In this document: one piece after another, positions 1 through 8,013 of the stretch
Layout of the letters: every line of letters begins with the position of its first letter
How positions within the stretch are numbered: the stretch's first letter is position 1
Assembly: GCF_902859645.1 (NCBI RefSeq)
Contig: NZ_CADIJR010000027.1
Location: forward strand, 1-64,000
DNA length: 64,000 nucleotides
Source: Achromobacter insuavis
GTDB lineage: Bacteria > Pseudomonadota > Gammaproteobacteria > Burkholderiales > Burkholderiaceae_B
Direction of reading: 5' to 3'
Notes under the pieces: generated by a model
Database searches by the model: none
What the model saw: the letters and a program-made list of their open reading frames with translations, nothing else
Told to the model about the DNA's origin: nothing
Program-made: the position numbers and the translations under genes

Positions 1-1
1 C

Positions 2-124
2 TACCGCGTGACCTTCCTGGCCGGCGCGGTGATCGCGGCCGTGGCGGCGGCGCTGGCCGCCGCGCTGGTGCGCTCGCGCAACCGCGAGCTGGGCGGACAC
101 GGCGACACGCCGGCCGGCCACTGA
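2..124 (+). CDS. C-terminal end of a membrane protein (possibly MFS transporter)
   Basis: An open frame enters from the left edge and stops with TGA at 122-124, giving about 40 residues. They form one hydrophobic alanine/leucine/valine-rich helix, then a positively charged stretch (RSRNRE) and a short hydrophilic tail. This looks like the last transmembrane helix and cytoplasmic tail of a multi-pass transporter, for example a major facilitator protein. The family is a guess because the rest of the gene lies outside the window. Confidence 0.55.
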   Translation, partial: YRVTFLAGAVIAAVAAALAAALVRSRNRELGGHGDTPAGH

Positions 125-223
125 GGCGTCGCGGGCGCGCCACGTCTTTTGAATTATTTACGATCGGCCCGCGCGGCCGGGAGTAATCTGGCGACGCCCC
201 TCCACCGGACAGGAAGCGCCGCC

Positions 224-1399
224 ATGACATTTCTCGCCAGCGCCCATCTGCTGCGCCATCGCGACGGCCACGAGGCCCGCGTCACCTTTGTCGAGCTGTT
301 CTTCGACCTAGTCTATGTCTTTGCCGTGACGCAGCTGTCGCACAGCCTGCTGCACGACCTGACCCTGATGGGCGCGCTGCACACGCTGGTGCTGTGGTTC
401 GCGGTGTGGCTGGGCTGGCAATACACCTGCTGGGTCACCAACTGGTTCGATCCCGACGCGGTGCCGATGCGGCTGATGCTGTTCGCGGTGATGCTGGCCG
501 GGCTGGTGGCGGCGGCGGTGCTGCCGGGCGCCTTCGGCGAGAGCGGGCTGGTCTTCGCTATCTGCTACGTGCTGATCCAGGTGGGCCGCACTCTGTTCGT
601 GGTGCTGCACCTGGGGCCGTCGCATCCGCTGGCGCCGAACTTCCGCCGCATGCTGGGCTGGCTGTGCATCTCGGCGGTGTTCTGGATCGCCGGCGGCCTG
701 TCCTCGGGCGATACGCGGCTGGCGTTGTGGATCGTGGCGGTGGCCTGCGAATACCTGTCGCCCATGGCCGGCTTCTGGCTGCCCGGCATGGGCCGCTCCA
801 GCACCCGCGAGTGGACCATCGAGGGCGGCCACCTGGCCGAACGCTGCCAGCTGTTCGTGATCGTGGCGCTGGGCGAGACGCTGCTGATCACCGGCGCCAC
901 GCTGGGCGAGCACCCGCACTGGGACGCGCCCACGCTGATCGCGCTGCTGGCCGCGTTCCTGGGCACGGCGGCGATGTGGTGGGTGTACTTCGACACCAGC
1001 AGCAAGGACGGCAGCGAGGCCATCGCGCACCACGCCGATCCGGGTCGGGTCGGGGCCTACTTCCACTACGTGCACGTGATCCTGATCGCCGGCGTGATCG
1101 TCTCGGCGGTGGCCAACGAACTGGTCATCCTGCATCCGGACGGCCGCATCGTCACGGCGGCCGCCGCCGCGCTGCTCGGCGGCCCGGCGCTGTACCTGCT
1201 GGGCAACGGCATCTACAAGACGGTGGTGTATGGCCGTTTCCCGCTGTCGCACGTGATCGGGCTGGCGCTGCTGGCGGCGCTGGCGCCGATCGCGTTCGTC
1301 ACCGACAACCTGATGGTCGGGGGCCTGACGACGCTGATCATGATGCTGGTGGCCGGGTGGGAAAGCGTGTCGCGGCGGCGGATGCGGGCGGCGCACTAA
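224..1399 (+). CDS. LtrA-family (low temperature requirement A) membrane protein
   Basis: A 391-residue, very hydrophobic protein. Near the N-terminus it has the family signature VTFVELFFDLVYVFAV, followed by about ten predicted membrane segments, and a second polar signature (IEGGHLAERCQLFVIVALGE) in the middle. LtrA proteins are widespread but their function is poorly defined; the name comes from a Listeria cold-growth phenotype. I chose the ATG at 224 because AGGAAG lies 8 bases upstream and the family starts close to the HRDGHEARVTFVELFFD block; an in-frame TTG at 149 would add an unlikely arginine-rich leader. It converges with the AraC gene, whose stop is 5 bases away. The substrate, if it transports anything, cannot be read from the sequence. 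Confidence 0.85.
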   Translation: MTFLASAHLLRHRDGHEARVTFVELFFDLVYVFAVTQLSHSLLHDLTLMGALHTLVLWFAVWLGWQYTCWVTNWFDPDAVPMRLMLFAVMLAGLVAAAVLPGAFGESGLVFAICYVLIQVGRTLFVVLHLGPSHPLAPNFRRMLGWLCISAVFWIAGGLSSGDTRLALWIVAVACEYLSPMAGFWLPGMGRSSTREWTIEGGHLAERCQLFVIVALGETLLITGATLGEHPHWDAPTLIALLAAFLGTAAMWWVYFDTSSKDGSEAIAHHADPGRVGAYFHYVHVILIAGVIVSAVANELVILHPDGRIVTAAAAALLGGPALYLLGNGIYKTVVYGRFPLSHVIGLALLAALAPIAFVTDNLMVGGLTTLIMMLVAGWESVSRRRMRAAH

Positions 1400-1404
1400 G
1401 GGCG

Positions 1405-2325
1405 TCACCCCCGCTTGCCGAACACCGACTTGGGCGCGCGGCCATGGAAACGGGTGAAGGCGGCGCTGAAGTTGGCCGGATGGCGATAGCCCACCTGATA
1501 GGCCGCCTGCGCCACCTGGCAACCGCCTTCCAGCAATTCCCAGGCGCGCCGCATGCGCATGCCGGTCAGCAGCCGCATGGGGCTGTCGCCGTATAGCGCG
1601 CGAAAGCCCTGCTTGAGCTTGAACTCGTTCAGCCCGGTCGCCAGGCACAGGTACTGCACCGTCAGTTCGCGATCCATCTGTTCGCGCATCAGCGCATGGG
1701 CCCGCTCCAGCCGGGCGATGTCGGCCTGGCTGAACCGGCCCGCCGCTGGCGTCGGCGCCAGCGCGCGCAACTGGCGCGACAGCAGCGTCAACGCCTTGAT
1801 GTGGGTGTCCAGCGGGTCGCTGGCCCGCGCCAGCTCGGCCGCGACGGCGGCAAGGTCGGCGCTGGTGCGGCCCTGCGCCAGCCGCCGCAGGCCGCCGGCG
1901 CCGAACAACGCCTCGGCCTGGGCCTCGCCGGCATAGCGGCGCAGCGCCGCCTCGCCCACCAGCAGGCGCAGTTGCGAGACGGTGCTGCCGCCCAGGTAGC
2001 GGCGCTCGCCCAGGTGACGGCGAAACGCTGTCACCGTGGTCTGGCCACCGCGGAAATCCAGCTCGGCGCCATCGGCGCCGCGATAGGCCGAGACCCCGCC
2101 CAGGGCCAGCGTGATGACCAGCGTGCGCCCACCATGCGCGGCGGCGTTCTCCTCGATCAGGTCGCGCACGGGGGTGTATTGCGAATGCACTAGGGCCAGG
2201 CCCTCGCCCAGGTCCAGGCGGTCGGCCACGCACTCGCCCAGATCCGCCGGCAGCGCCAGCCGCGACCAGCCGGGACGGGCGGCCGGACCGGGTTGGGCGA
2301 GCGTGGCGGAGATGCGCAGGGACAT
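1405..2325 (-). CDS. AraC-family transcriptional regulator of the adjacent siderophore locus
   Basis: A 306-residue protein. The N-terminal two thirds is a ligand-sensing type domain. The last 100 residues are an AraC/XylS double helix-turn-helix containing LNEFKLKQGFRALYG and the second helix region RHPANFSAAFTRFHGRAPKSVF. The LNEFKLKQGF wording is typical of the PchR/AlcR subgroup, which bind an intracellular ferric siderophore and activate receptor genes. The start is the ATG whose complement lies at 2323-2325. The gene is divergent from a TonB-dependent receptor, with 211 bases between the two starts that hold a Fur-like box and direct repeats. Control of the receptor/methyltransferase/permease operon is inferred from this arrangement. 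Confidence 0.88.
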   Translation of the reverse strand: MSLRISATLAQPGPAARPGWSRLALPADLGECVADRLDLGEGLALVHSQYTPVRDLIEENAAAHGGRTLVITLALGGVSAYRGADGAELDFRGGQTTVTAFRRHLGERRYLGGSTVSQLRLLVGEAALRRYAGEAQAEALFGAGGLRRLAQGRTSADLAAVAAELARASDPLDTHIKALTLLSRQLRALAPTPAAGRFSQADIARLERAHALMREQMDRELTVQYLCLATGLNEFKLKQGFRALYGDSPMRLLTGMRMRRAWELLEGGCQVAQAAYQVGYRHPANFSAAFTRFHGRAPKSVFGKRG

Positions 2326-2434
2326 GGTTTCGACGGCGGATGACGGGTGGCGGGACGGGGCCGGGATGGCGTCGGGACGGGGGCCAGGAATCGGCCCGGG
2401 CGCGGATGCGCCGGAATGCATACGAATCCATCCG

Positions 2435-2470
2435 GTTCGCATATGAATGCTAATGATATTCGTTCGCATA
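2435..2470 (+). promoter_or_regulatory. Candidate Fur box flanked by direct repeats (activator sites)
   Basis: In the divergent control region, TGCTAATGATATTCG (2448-2462) matches the Fur 7-1-7 motif TGATAATNATTATCA at 11 of 14 informative positions. The 9-mer GTTCGCATA occurs twice in the same direction, at 2435-2443 and 2462-2470, 27 bases apart. AraC proteins usually bind direct repeats, so this fits iron repression by Fur combined with siderophore-dependent activation. The function is inferred from sequence only. Confidence 0.55.
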
Positions 2471-2536
2471 AGAAAATACCATCTTCGGGACGGCGCCGCG
2501 CGTTCGGCCGCCGTGACTGCTTGCACAGGAATCCCG

Positions 2537-4528
2537 ATGAATCGCCCTCTTCCCCACCCTCGCGCCGCCTGGGTTGTGCTGTGGCTTTGCGCCACGCCCG
2601 CCGCGCTGGCGCAGACCGCCGCGCAACTGCCCGCCATCACCGTCACCGCCGACAAGCAGGAACGCGCCCTCGAATCGCTGCCCGGCAGCCTGTCGGTGTT
2701 CGACGGCGACATGCTCGAAAGCCAGGGCGTCGTCGACCTGGCGGGCCTGCAGCGCATCACGCCCGGCCTGACGTTCCAGCCGTTCGGCCAGGCCGGCGTC
2801 AATGCGGCCGTGATGCGCGGCCTGTCGGCCAACTTCTTTTCGTTCTCGACCTCGACCCTGCTGGTGGTGGACGGCGTGCCCACGCTGATGGCGCAGGGCT
2901 TCGACGACCAGTTGCTGGACATCGACCGCGTCGAAGTGCTGCGCGGCCCGCAATCGGCGCTCTATGGCCGCAACGCGGAAGCCGGCGTCATCAACGTCCA
3001 TACCCGCCAGCCGGGCGACAGCCTGCGCGGCAGCGTCTCCACCACCGTGGGCAGCCGCGACCTGCGCATGCTGCGCTTCGACCTGAGCGGGCCGATCATC
3101 GACGACACGCTCTACGCCAGCGTGGCCGGCGCCTGGCGCGGCCAGGACGGCTTCATCGACAACACCTACACCGGCCGGCGCGAGGACGACCGCGAACTGC
3201 GCAACGGCAAGCTGGCGCTGCGCTGGACGCCGTCGGCGCGCACCGACGCCACCTTGCGCTATGCGCAGATCAACTACCGCGACGGCGCCGCGCTGTGGGG
3301 CTCGCCCACGGCCTCGCGCGCCACCGTGGCGTCCGGCACGCCGAGCTGGAACCGGTCCATCGGCCGCAGCGCGTCGCTGTCGCTGCGCCACGATCTGGAC
3401 GGCGGCCTGCGCCTGACGTCGGTGACGGCCTGGAACGACCTGCGCGACCGCGTGCAGCAGGACACCGATTTCCAGCCCGCCGACCTGCTGCACATCGCCC
3501 GCGACCACCATTTCCGCAATCTGTCGCAGGAGCTGCGGCTGGAGGGCGCGCTGGGCCGCGCCCACTGGCTGGCGGGGCTGTACGCCGACGGCGACGACCA
3601 TGACCTGCGCAACACCCAGAAGATGCCGCGCGGCCTGACCGAAAGCGTGGTGCGGCTGCGCGGCCAGTCCGGCGCCGCCTTCACCCACTGGACCGTGCCG
3701 CTGGCCGAGCGCTGGACCCTGGAGGCCGGCGCCCGCGTCGAGCGCGACGCCGTGCGCTTCACGCCGCAAGGCGACAGCGCGCGCCGCGCCGACTGGACCC
3801 GCGTCACGCCCAAGCTGGCGCTGCAATACGCCTTCGCGCCGCGCCAGCAGGTCTACGCCTCGGTCGCGGATGGCTTTCGCGCCGGCGGCTACAACGTGTT
3901 TTCGCCGGCCGCCGACTACGCCGCCTACCAGCCGGAAACGCTGCGCGCGTACGAGATCGGCGCCAAGGGCTGGCTGCCCGGCAACCGCCTGCGCTACGCC
4001 GCCGCGTTCTACGTGATGACGGTCGACAACATGCAGGTGCAGCAGATGCCGCTGCCGGGCCTGGTGTACGTCACCAACGCCGCGTCGGCGCGTTCGATCG
4101 GGGCGGAATTCGAGCTCGAATACCTGCTGGGCCAGGGCTGGTCGTTGCAGACCGGATTGGGCTTGAACCGCACCCGCTTCAGCCACTTCCGCGATGGCGC
4201 CAACGACTACAGCGGCAACCAGAACCCGTTCGCGCCGCGCCTGAACGGCCACCTGACCGCGCGCTACGACGCCCCCGCCGGCTGGTACGCACAGGCCTCG
4301 CTCAGCGGCACCGGCCCGGTCTATCTGGACGCCGCCAACCGCTACCGCCGCAACGGCTACGCGCTGGTCAACCTGGCGGCCGGCGTCACCGTGCGGCAGG
4401 TCGAGATCGCCGCCTACGTCAACAACCTCGCCAACCGCCGCTACGACGCGGTGGGCTACCAGAACGGCATCGTCACCGTCTACAGCCCGCCGCGCGAAGT
4501 GGGCCTGCGCCTGACCTGGCGCCTTTGA
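2537..4528 (+). CDS. TonB-dependent outer-membrane receptor (ferric siderophore type)
   Basis: A 663-residue protein with a signal peptide ending near TPAALAQ, a TonB-box-like segment (ITVTADKQ), a plug domain (residues about 40-150, with VEVLRGPQSALYGRNAEAG) and a 22-strand type barrel. There is no N-terminal STN signalling domain, in contrast to the receptor at 36.4 kb. The start ATG at 2537 is preceded by AGGA 6 bases upstream; a longer in-frame extension begins at 2447 inside the Fur-like box and is unlikely to be translated. It should bind a metal chelate at the cell surface and import it using TonB energy. The ligand is unknown. It is the first gene of an operon with a methyltransferase 22 bases downstream and an MFS permease. 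Confidence 0.92.
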   Translation: MNRPLPHPRAAWVVLWLCATPAALAQTAAQLPAITVTADKQERALESLPGSLSVFDGDMLESQGVVDLAGLQRITPGLTFQPFGQAGVNAAVMRGLSANFFSFSTSTLLVVDGVPTLMAQGFDDQLLDIDRVEVLRGPQSALYGRNAEAGVINVHTRQPGDSLRGSVSTTVGSRDLRMLRFDLSGPIIDDTLYASVAGAWRGQDGFIDNTYTGRREDDRELRNGKLALRWTPSARTDATLRYAQINYRDGAALWGSPTASRATVASGTPSWNRSIGRSASLSLRHDLDGGLRLTSVTAWNDLRDRVQQDTDFQPADLLHIARDHHFRNLSQELRLEGALGRAHWLAGLYADGDDHDLRNTQKMPRGLTESVVRLRGQSGAAFTHWTVPLAERWTLEAGARVERDAVRFTPQGDSARRADWTRVTPKLALQYAFAPRQQVYASVADGFRAGGYNVFSPAADYAAYQPETLRAYEIGAKGWLPGNRLRYAAAFYVMTVDNMQVQQMPLPGLVYVTNAASARSIGAEFELEYLLGQGWSLQTGLGLNRTRFSHFRDGANDYSGNQNPFAPRLNGHLTARYDAPAGWYAQASLSGTGPVYLDAANRYRRNGYALVNLAAGVTVRQVEIAAYVNNLANRRYDAVGYQNGIVTVYSPPREVGLRLTWRL

Positions 4529-4550
4529 ACCGCATCCCAAGGAACCCGCC

Positions 4551-5582
4551 ATGCCGACTTCCCCCCTGCCCCTGCAACGCTATTGGGACCTGGCCGCCGC
4601 GCCGGTCGAAACCGCCGCGCTCGACGCCGCCCTGGAACTGGGCCTGTTCGCGCACCTGCTGGCGCCGGCCAGCGCCGCGCAAATCGCGCAGGCGCTGGCG
4701 CTGCGCCCCGCCGCCGCCGAGCACCTGCTGGACATGCTGTGGAGCCTGCGCCTGCTGCACCGCATCGCCGGCGCGCCGCCGCTCTACCGCTGCGCGGCCA
4801 CCGCGCGCGACCACTTCGTGGCGGGACGCCCCCACTACTGCGGCGACGCCTGGCGCTACCGGCGCCGCTCGCTGGCGCAGTCCGGCGAGCAGCTGGCGCA
4901 ACGGCTGCGCCAGGATCCCGCCGCCGCACTGGCCACCCCGGCCGCCCCGTCCGAGGCCGGCGCATGGGCCAACGCGGCGCGCGTGCAGATCGGCCAGGAG
5001 CAACGCGCCCTGGCCGTGGCGGCGGCGCGCGAGGCGGTCGCGTGCGTGCCCGGCGCCGATGCGGCCCGCCGCATCCTCGACCTGGGCGGCGGTCCGGGCC
5101 TGATCGGCATCGCGCTGGTGCAGGACCGCCCGCACGCCAGCGGCGTGGTGTTCGACTGGCCCGAGACCGCCGCCGTGGCGCGCGAGAACATCGCCGCCGC
5201 CGGGCTGGCGGAGCGCATGGCGGCCGTGGGCGGCGACCTGGCCACGGCCGATATCGGCGCCGGCTACGACCTGATCTGGTGCTCGTCGGTGCTGCATTTC
5301 GTGCCCGACGCCGCCGCCGCGATCCGCAAGATGCACGATGCGCTGGCGCCGGGCGGCCTGCTGGTGATGGCGCACGCCGAAATCCCGGATGACGCCGAGG
5401 CCGCCGCGCGCGTGCTGCGCTATTACCTGCCGATGCTGCTGCTGGGCCGGCGCGTCACGCGCCAGGGGGAACTGGCCGACGCGCTGCGCGCCGCCGGCTT
5501 CGCCGAGGTGCGCGGCTTCGACGCCGACCGCTTTCCGCTGGCGCCGCTGCATGTGCTGTCGGCGCGCCGGGCCGCGCCATGA
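4551..5582 (+). CDS. SAM-dependent methyltransferase with winged-helix dimerisation domain
   Basis: A 343-residue protein built like small-molecule O-methyltransferases of the hydroxyneurosporene/plant OMT type. Residues about 10-95 are an N-terminal helical dimerisation/winged-helix domain. A Rossmann fold follows, with motif I ILDLGGGPGLIGIAL near residue 178 and a later acceptor-side motif LIWCSSVLHFVPD. Its ATG lies 22 bases after the receptor stop, and its stop overlaps the permease start (ATGA), so all three should be co-transcribed and translationally linked. In this context it may methylate an imported siderophore, a breakdown product or a biosynthetic intermediate. That is inference; the substrate cannot be read from sequence. 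Confidence 0.85.
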   Translation: MPTSPLPLQRYWDLAAAPVETAALDAALELGLFAHLLAPASAAQIAQALALRPAAAEHLLDMLWSLRLLHRIAGAPPLYRCAATARDHFVAGRPHYCGDAWRYRRRSLAQSGEQLAQRLRQDPAAALATPAAPSEAGAWANAARVQIGQEQRALAVAAAREAVACVPGADAARRILDLGGGPGLIGIALVQDRPHASGVVFDWPETAAVARENIAAAGLAERMAAVGGDLATADIGAGYDLIWCSSVLHFVPDAAAAIRKMHDALAPGGLLVMAHAEIPDDAEAAARVLRYYLPMLLLGRRVTRQGELADALRAAGFAEVRGFDADRFPLAPLHVLSARRAAP

Positions 5583-6889
5583 CGCCGCGCCTGCGCCACG
5601 GCCTGGCCCAGGCCCTGTTCGGCTGGCTCAACCTGGCGCTGACCGCGCCGGGTGTCTATCTGTGGCTGGGCCTGCCGCTGGTGCTGCGCCAGCACGGCTG
5701 GTCCGGCACCGCCATCGGCCTGTTCCAGCTGGCCAGCCTGCCGACCGTGTTCAAGTTCCTGCTGGCGATGCCGCTGGACCGGCGCGGCGCCAGCCGTGGC
5801 GGTTATCGGCGCTGGACGGTGGCGCTGCTGCTGGCCTACGCCGCCGTGCTGCTGGCGCTGGGCTGGCGCGACCTGTTGAACGATGGCGCCATGCTGTTCG
5901 CGCTGGCGGCCGCCGCCGCGCTGGCCGGCACCTGGGCCGACGTGCCCGTCAACGCGTTGGCGATCCGCGTGTTGCCCGCGGCTGGCCGCGCCTCGGCGGG
6001 TGGCATCCGCTCGATGGCGTTGTGCCTGGGCGCGATCGTTGGCGGCGGCCTGATGCTGCTGGCGCAGGCGCGCTGGGGCTGGCAGGCGCCGTTCCTGATC
6101 ATGGCCGGCGCGCTGGCGCTGGGCGCGGCGCTGACCTTGCTGCTGCGGGAAACCATGGACGCCATGCATGCCGAGCGTGCCAACGACGATGCGGTCGCCC
6201 CGCGCGATGCACACGTCGACATGGCCTTCGCATCGACGCGGGATGACGCACAGGGGCAACCCTGCGCGCCCCTGCCCGCCGCCGGCGCTACCTCGACCAC
6301 GCGCCAGGCCATCGCTTACCTGCGCCTGCCCGCGAGCCGCCACTGGCTGCCGCTGCTGGCCCTGCTGTTCCCCTTCATCGGCGCCGGCTGGTTCTATCTG
6401 AAGCCGCTGCTGCTGGACCAGGGGCTGGCGCCGCAACGCGTGGCCTGGCTGGTCGGCGTCGCGGGCGGCGCGATCGGCGCCGTGGCCAGCATCGCGGGCG
6501 CGCGGCTGCTCAAGCGCCTGGGCGCGGGCCGCGCGGTGCGGCTGCACGCCGGCGCCGGGGCCGCCGCGTTGCTGGCGTTGACGCTGGCAATCGGCCTGAA
6601 CGCGGCGCCGGCCGTGCTGGCGGCCTGCGCCATGATGGTGGCGGCAGCCATGGGCGCCACCGCCGCCTTGGCGTTCGGCCTGATGATGTCGCACGCGCGG
6701 CCGGGCCTGCAGGCGCTGGACTACGGCATCCAGTCCAGCCTGTTCGCACTGACGCGCATCGCCGCGCCGCTGGCGGCCGGGATCCTGCTCGATGTGGCCG
6801 GTCCGGTCGCGATGCTGGCGACGTTGACGGCGGGCGCGGCGGCCGTGCTGGCGCTGGCTTGGCGGCGGGCGGCCGCGCTGCCGGGATAA
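5579..6889 (+). CDS. MFS permease, RhtX/FptX-like, probable siderophore transporter
   Basis: A 436-residue major facilitator protein with about 12 membrane helices. The N-terminal region (LAQALFGWLNLALTAPGVYL, then FKFLLAMPLDRRG) resembles the AmpG-related single-subunit siderophore permeases RhtX and FptX, which move ferric siderophores across the inner membrane. The central loop is unusually long and hydrophilic (residues about 195-240, rich in D, A, T and P). It overlaps the methyltransferase by 4 bases and is the last gene of the locus. After its stop, an inverted repeat GGCGCCC/GGGCGCC (6929-6957) lies in the convergent gap but lacks a T-run. The inner-membrane role is well supported; the substrate is inferred from the neighbouring receptor. 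Confidence 0.82.
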   Translation: MTPRLRHGLAQALFGWLNLALTAPGVYLWLGLPLVLRQHGWSGTAIGLFQLASLPTVFKFLLAMPLDRRGASRGGYRRWTVALLLAYAAVLLALGWRDLLNDGAMLFALAAAAALAGTWADVPVNALAIRVLPAAGRASAGGIRSMALCLGAIVGGGLMLLAQARWGWQAPFLIMAGALALGAALTLLLRETMDAMHAERANDDAVAPRDAHVDMAFASTRDDAQGQPCAPLPAAGATSTTRQAIAYLRLPASRHWLPLLALLFPFIGAGWFYLKPLLLDQGLAPQRVAWLVGVAGGAIGAVASIAGARLLKRLGAGRAVRLHAGAGAAALLALTLAIGLNAAPAVLAACAMMVAAAMGATAALAFGLMMSHARPGLQALDYGIQSSLFALTRIAAPLAAGILLDVAGPVAMLATLTAGAAAVLALAWRRAAALPG

Positions 6890-6969
6890 GGACTTGCGTT
6901 ACCGGGCCTCGCGCGCTCAATCCTGAAAGGCGCCCCCCGCGCCAGCCATCGGGCGCCCTGCCGCCGCCC

Positions 6970-7809
6970 TCAACCGCCCGGCCGGTGCTCGGCCAGCACC
7001 GCGCTCATCGACTGCGCCGCGCCCTGCAGCACCGGCACCGCGCGCAGCAGGTCGTCGAGCATCAGCCGCGCGGTGGGCGCGTGGCACGCCACCGCCGCCA
7101 CCACGCGGTCCTGCGCGTCGCGCACCGGCACCGCCACCGCGCTCATGCCGCGCACGAACTCCTCGTTGTCGATGCCGATGCCGCGCGTGGCCAGCCGTTC
7201 CAGTTCGTCTTCGAGCCGCGCCGGGTCGGTCAGCGTGCGCGGCGTGTTGCGCGTCAGCGGCAGGCGCGCCAGCACCCGGCCGCGCTCCAGCCGGCTCATC
7301 GACGCCAGAAACAGCTTGCCGCTGGCGGTGCAATGCATCGGCACGTGGCTGCCGACCGCGAAGAACAGGCGCAGCGGTTCGGTGGTCTCGACCCGCTCCA
7401 TGTAGATCACCTGGTCGCCGTCGGGCGCGGTGAGATTGCAGGTTTCACCCAGCTTGCCGACCAGCTGCGCCAGCACCGCGCGGCAGGCGCGCGTGAAGGC
7501 CGAGGCGTGCAGCGTGGACAGCGCCAGCGCGGTGGCCTGCGGCCCCGGCACGAAACCGTTTTCAGTGGGCGTGGCGGCGACGAAACCGGCGCGCTGCATC
7601 GACGCCAGCAAGCGCATCAAGGTGGACTTGGGCATATCCAGGCGCTGCGCCAGTTGCGCCAGCGTGGGCGGATGCTGGGCGCGGGCCAGGTAGTCCAGCA
7701 CCAGCAGCGCGCGCAGCGAGCGCGAGGCATCCTGCGGTTCGTCGGCGTCGGGCGTCCGCGCCGATGCTGCACTGCGATTTTGAAACCGAAGATCCATGTT
7801 CTGTGCCAT
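6970..7809 (-). CDS. IclR-family transcriptional regulator
   Basis: A 279-residue protein. It has an N-terminal winged helix-turn-helix (residues about 30-90, with PTLAQLAQRLDMPKSTLMRL) and a C-terminal GAF-like effector domain (FFAVGSHVPMHCTASGKLFL, then GIGIDNEEFVRGMSAVAVPV), the standard IclR layout. I start at the ATG complementary to 7807-7809 (MAQNMDLRF); a longer in-frame extension up to 7941 is arginine-rich and out of character for the family. It is divergent from a GMC oxidoreductase gene with 204 bases between the starts, so it probably controls the oxidoreductase/transporter pair. The effector is unknown. Confidence 0.9.
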   Translation of the reverse strand: MAQNMDLRFQNRSAASARTPDADEPQDASRSLRALLVLDYLARAQHPPTLAQLAQRLDMPKSTLMRLLASMQRAGFVAATPTENGFVPGPQATALALSTLHASAFTRACRAVLAQLVGKLGETCNLTAPDGDQVIYMERVETTEPLRLFFAVGSHVPMHCTASGKLFLASMSRLERGRVLARLPLTRNTPRTLTDPARLEDELERLATRGIGIDNEEFVRGMSAVAVPVRDAQDRVVAAVACHAPTARLMLDDLLRAVPVLQGAAQSMSAVLAEHRPGG

Positions 7810-8013
7810 TTCGCCGTTCCCGCGCTTGCCGCGCTTTCTTTCCCGTGGCGGCTTCCTAGAATCGCCACAGATACGGAACCTTTGCGCGTCGCCGCGCCCC
7901 CTCGCATCAGGCCAGTATATAAGTGCCCGGCGGCGCGGCAAGCAGGGTAAACGCGCCGTCCGGACGAGGGACTCCCCGCGTCACGGCACGGCCAGGCCAA
8001 GGAGGAAACAGAC

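Noticed and set aside
308-2431. Long open frame of 707 codons on the minus strand across the LtrA-like gene and the AraC gene.
   Set aside because: It is an arginine/histidine/glutamine-rich shadow frame created by the high G+C content; the two real genes explain the region.
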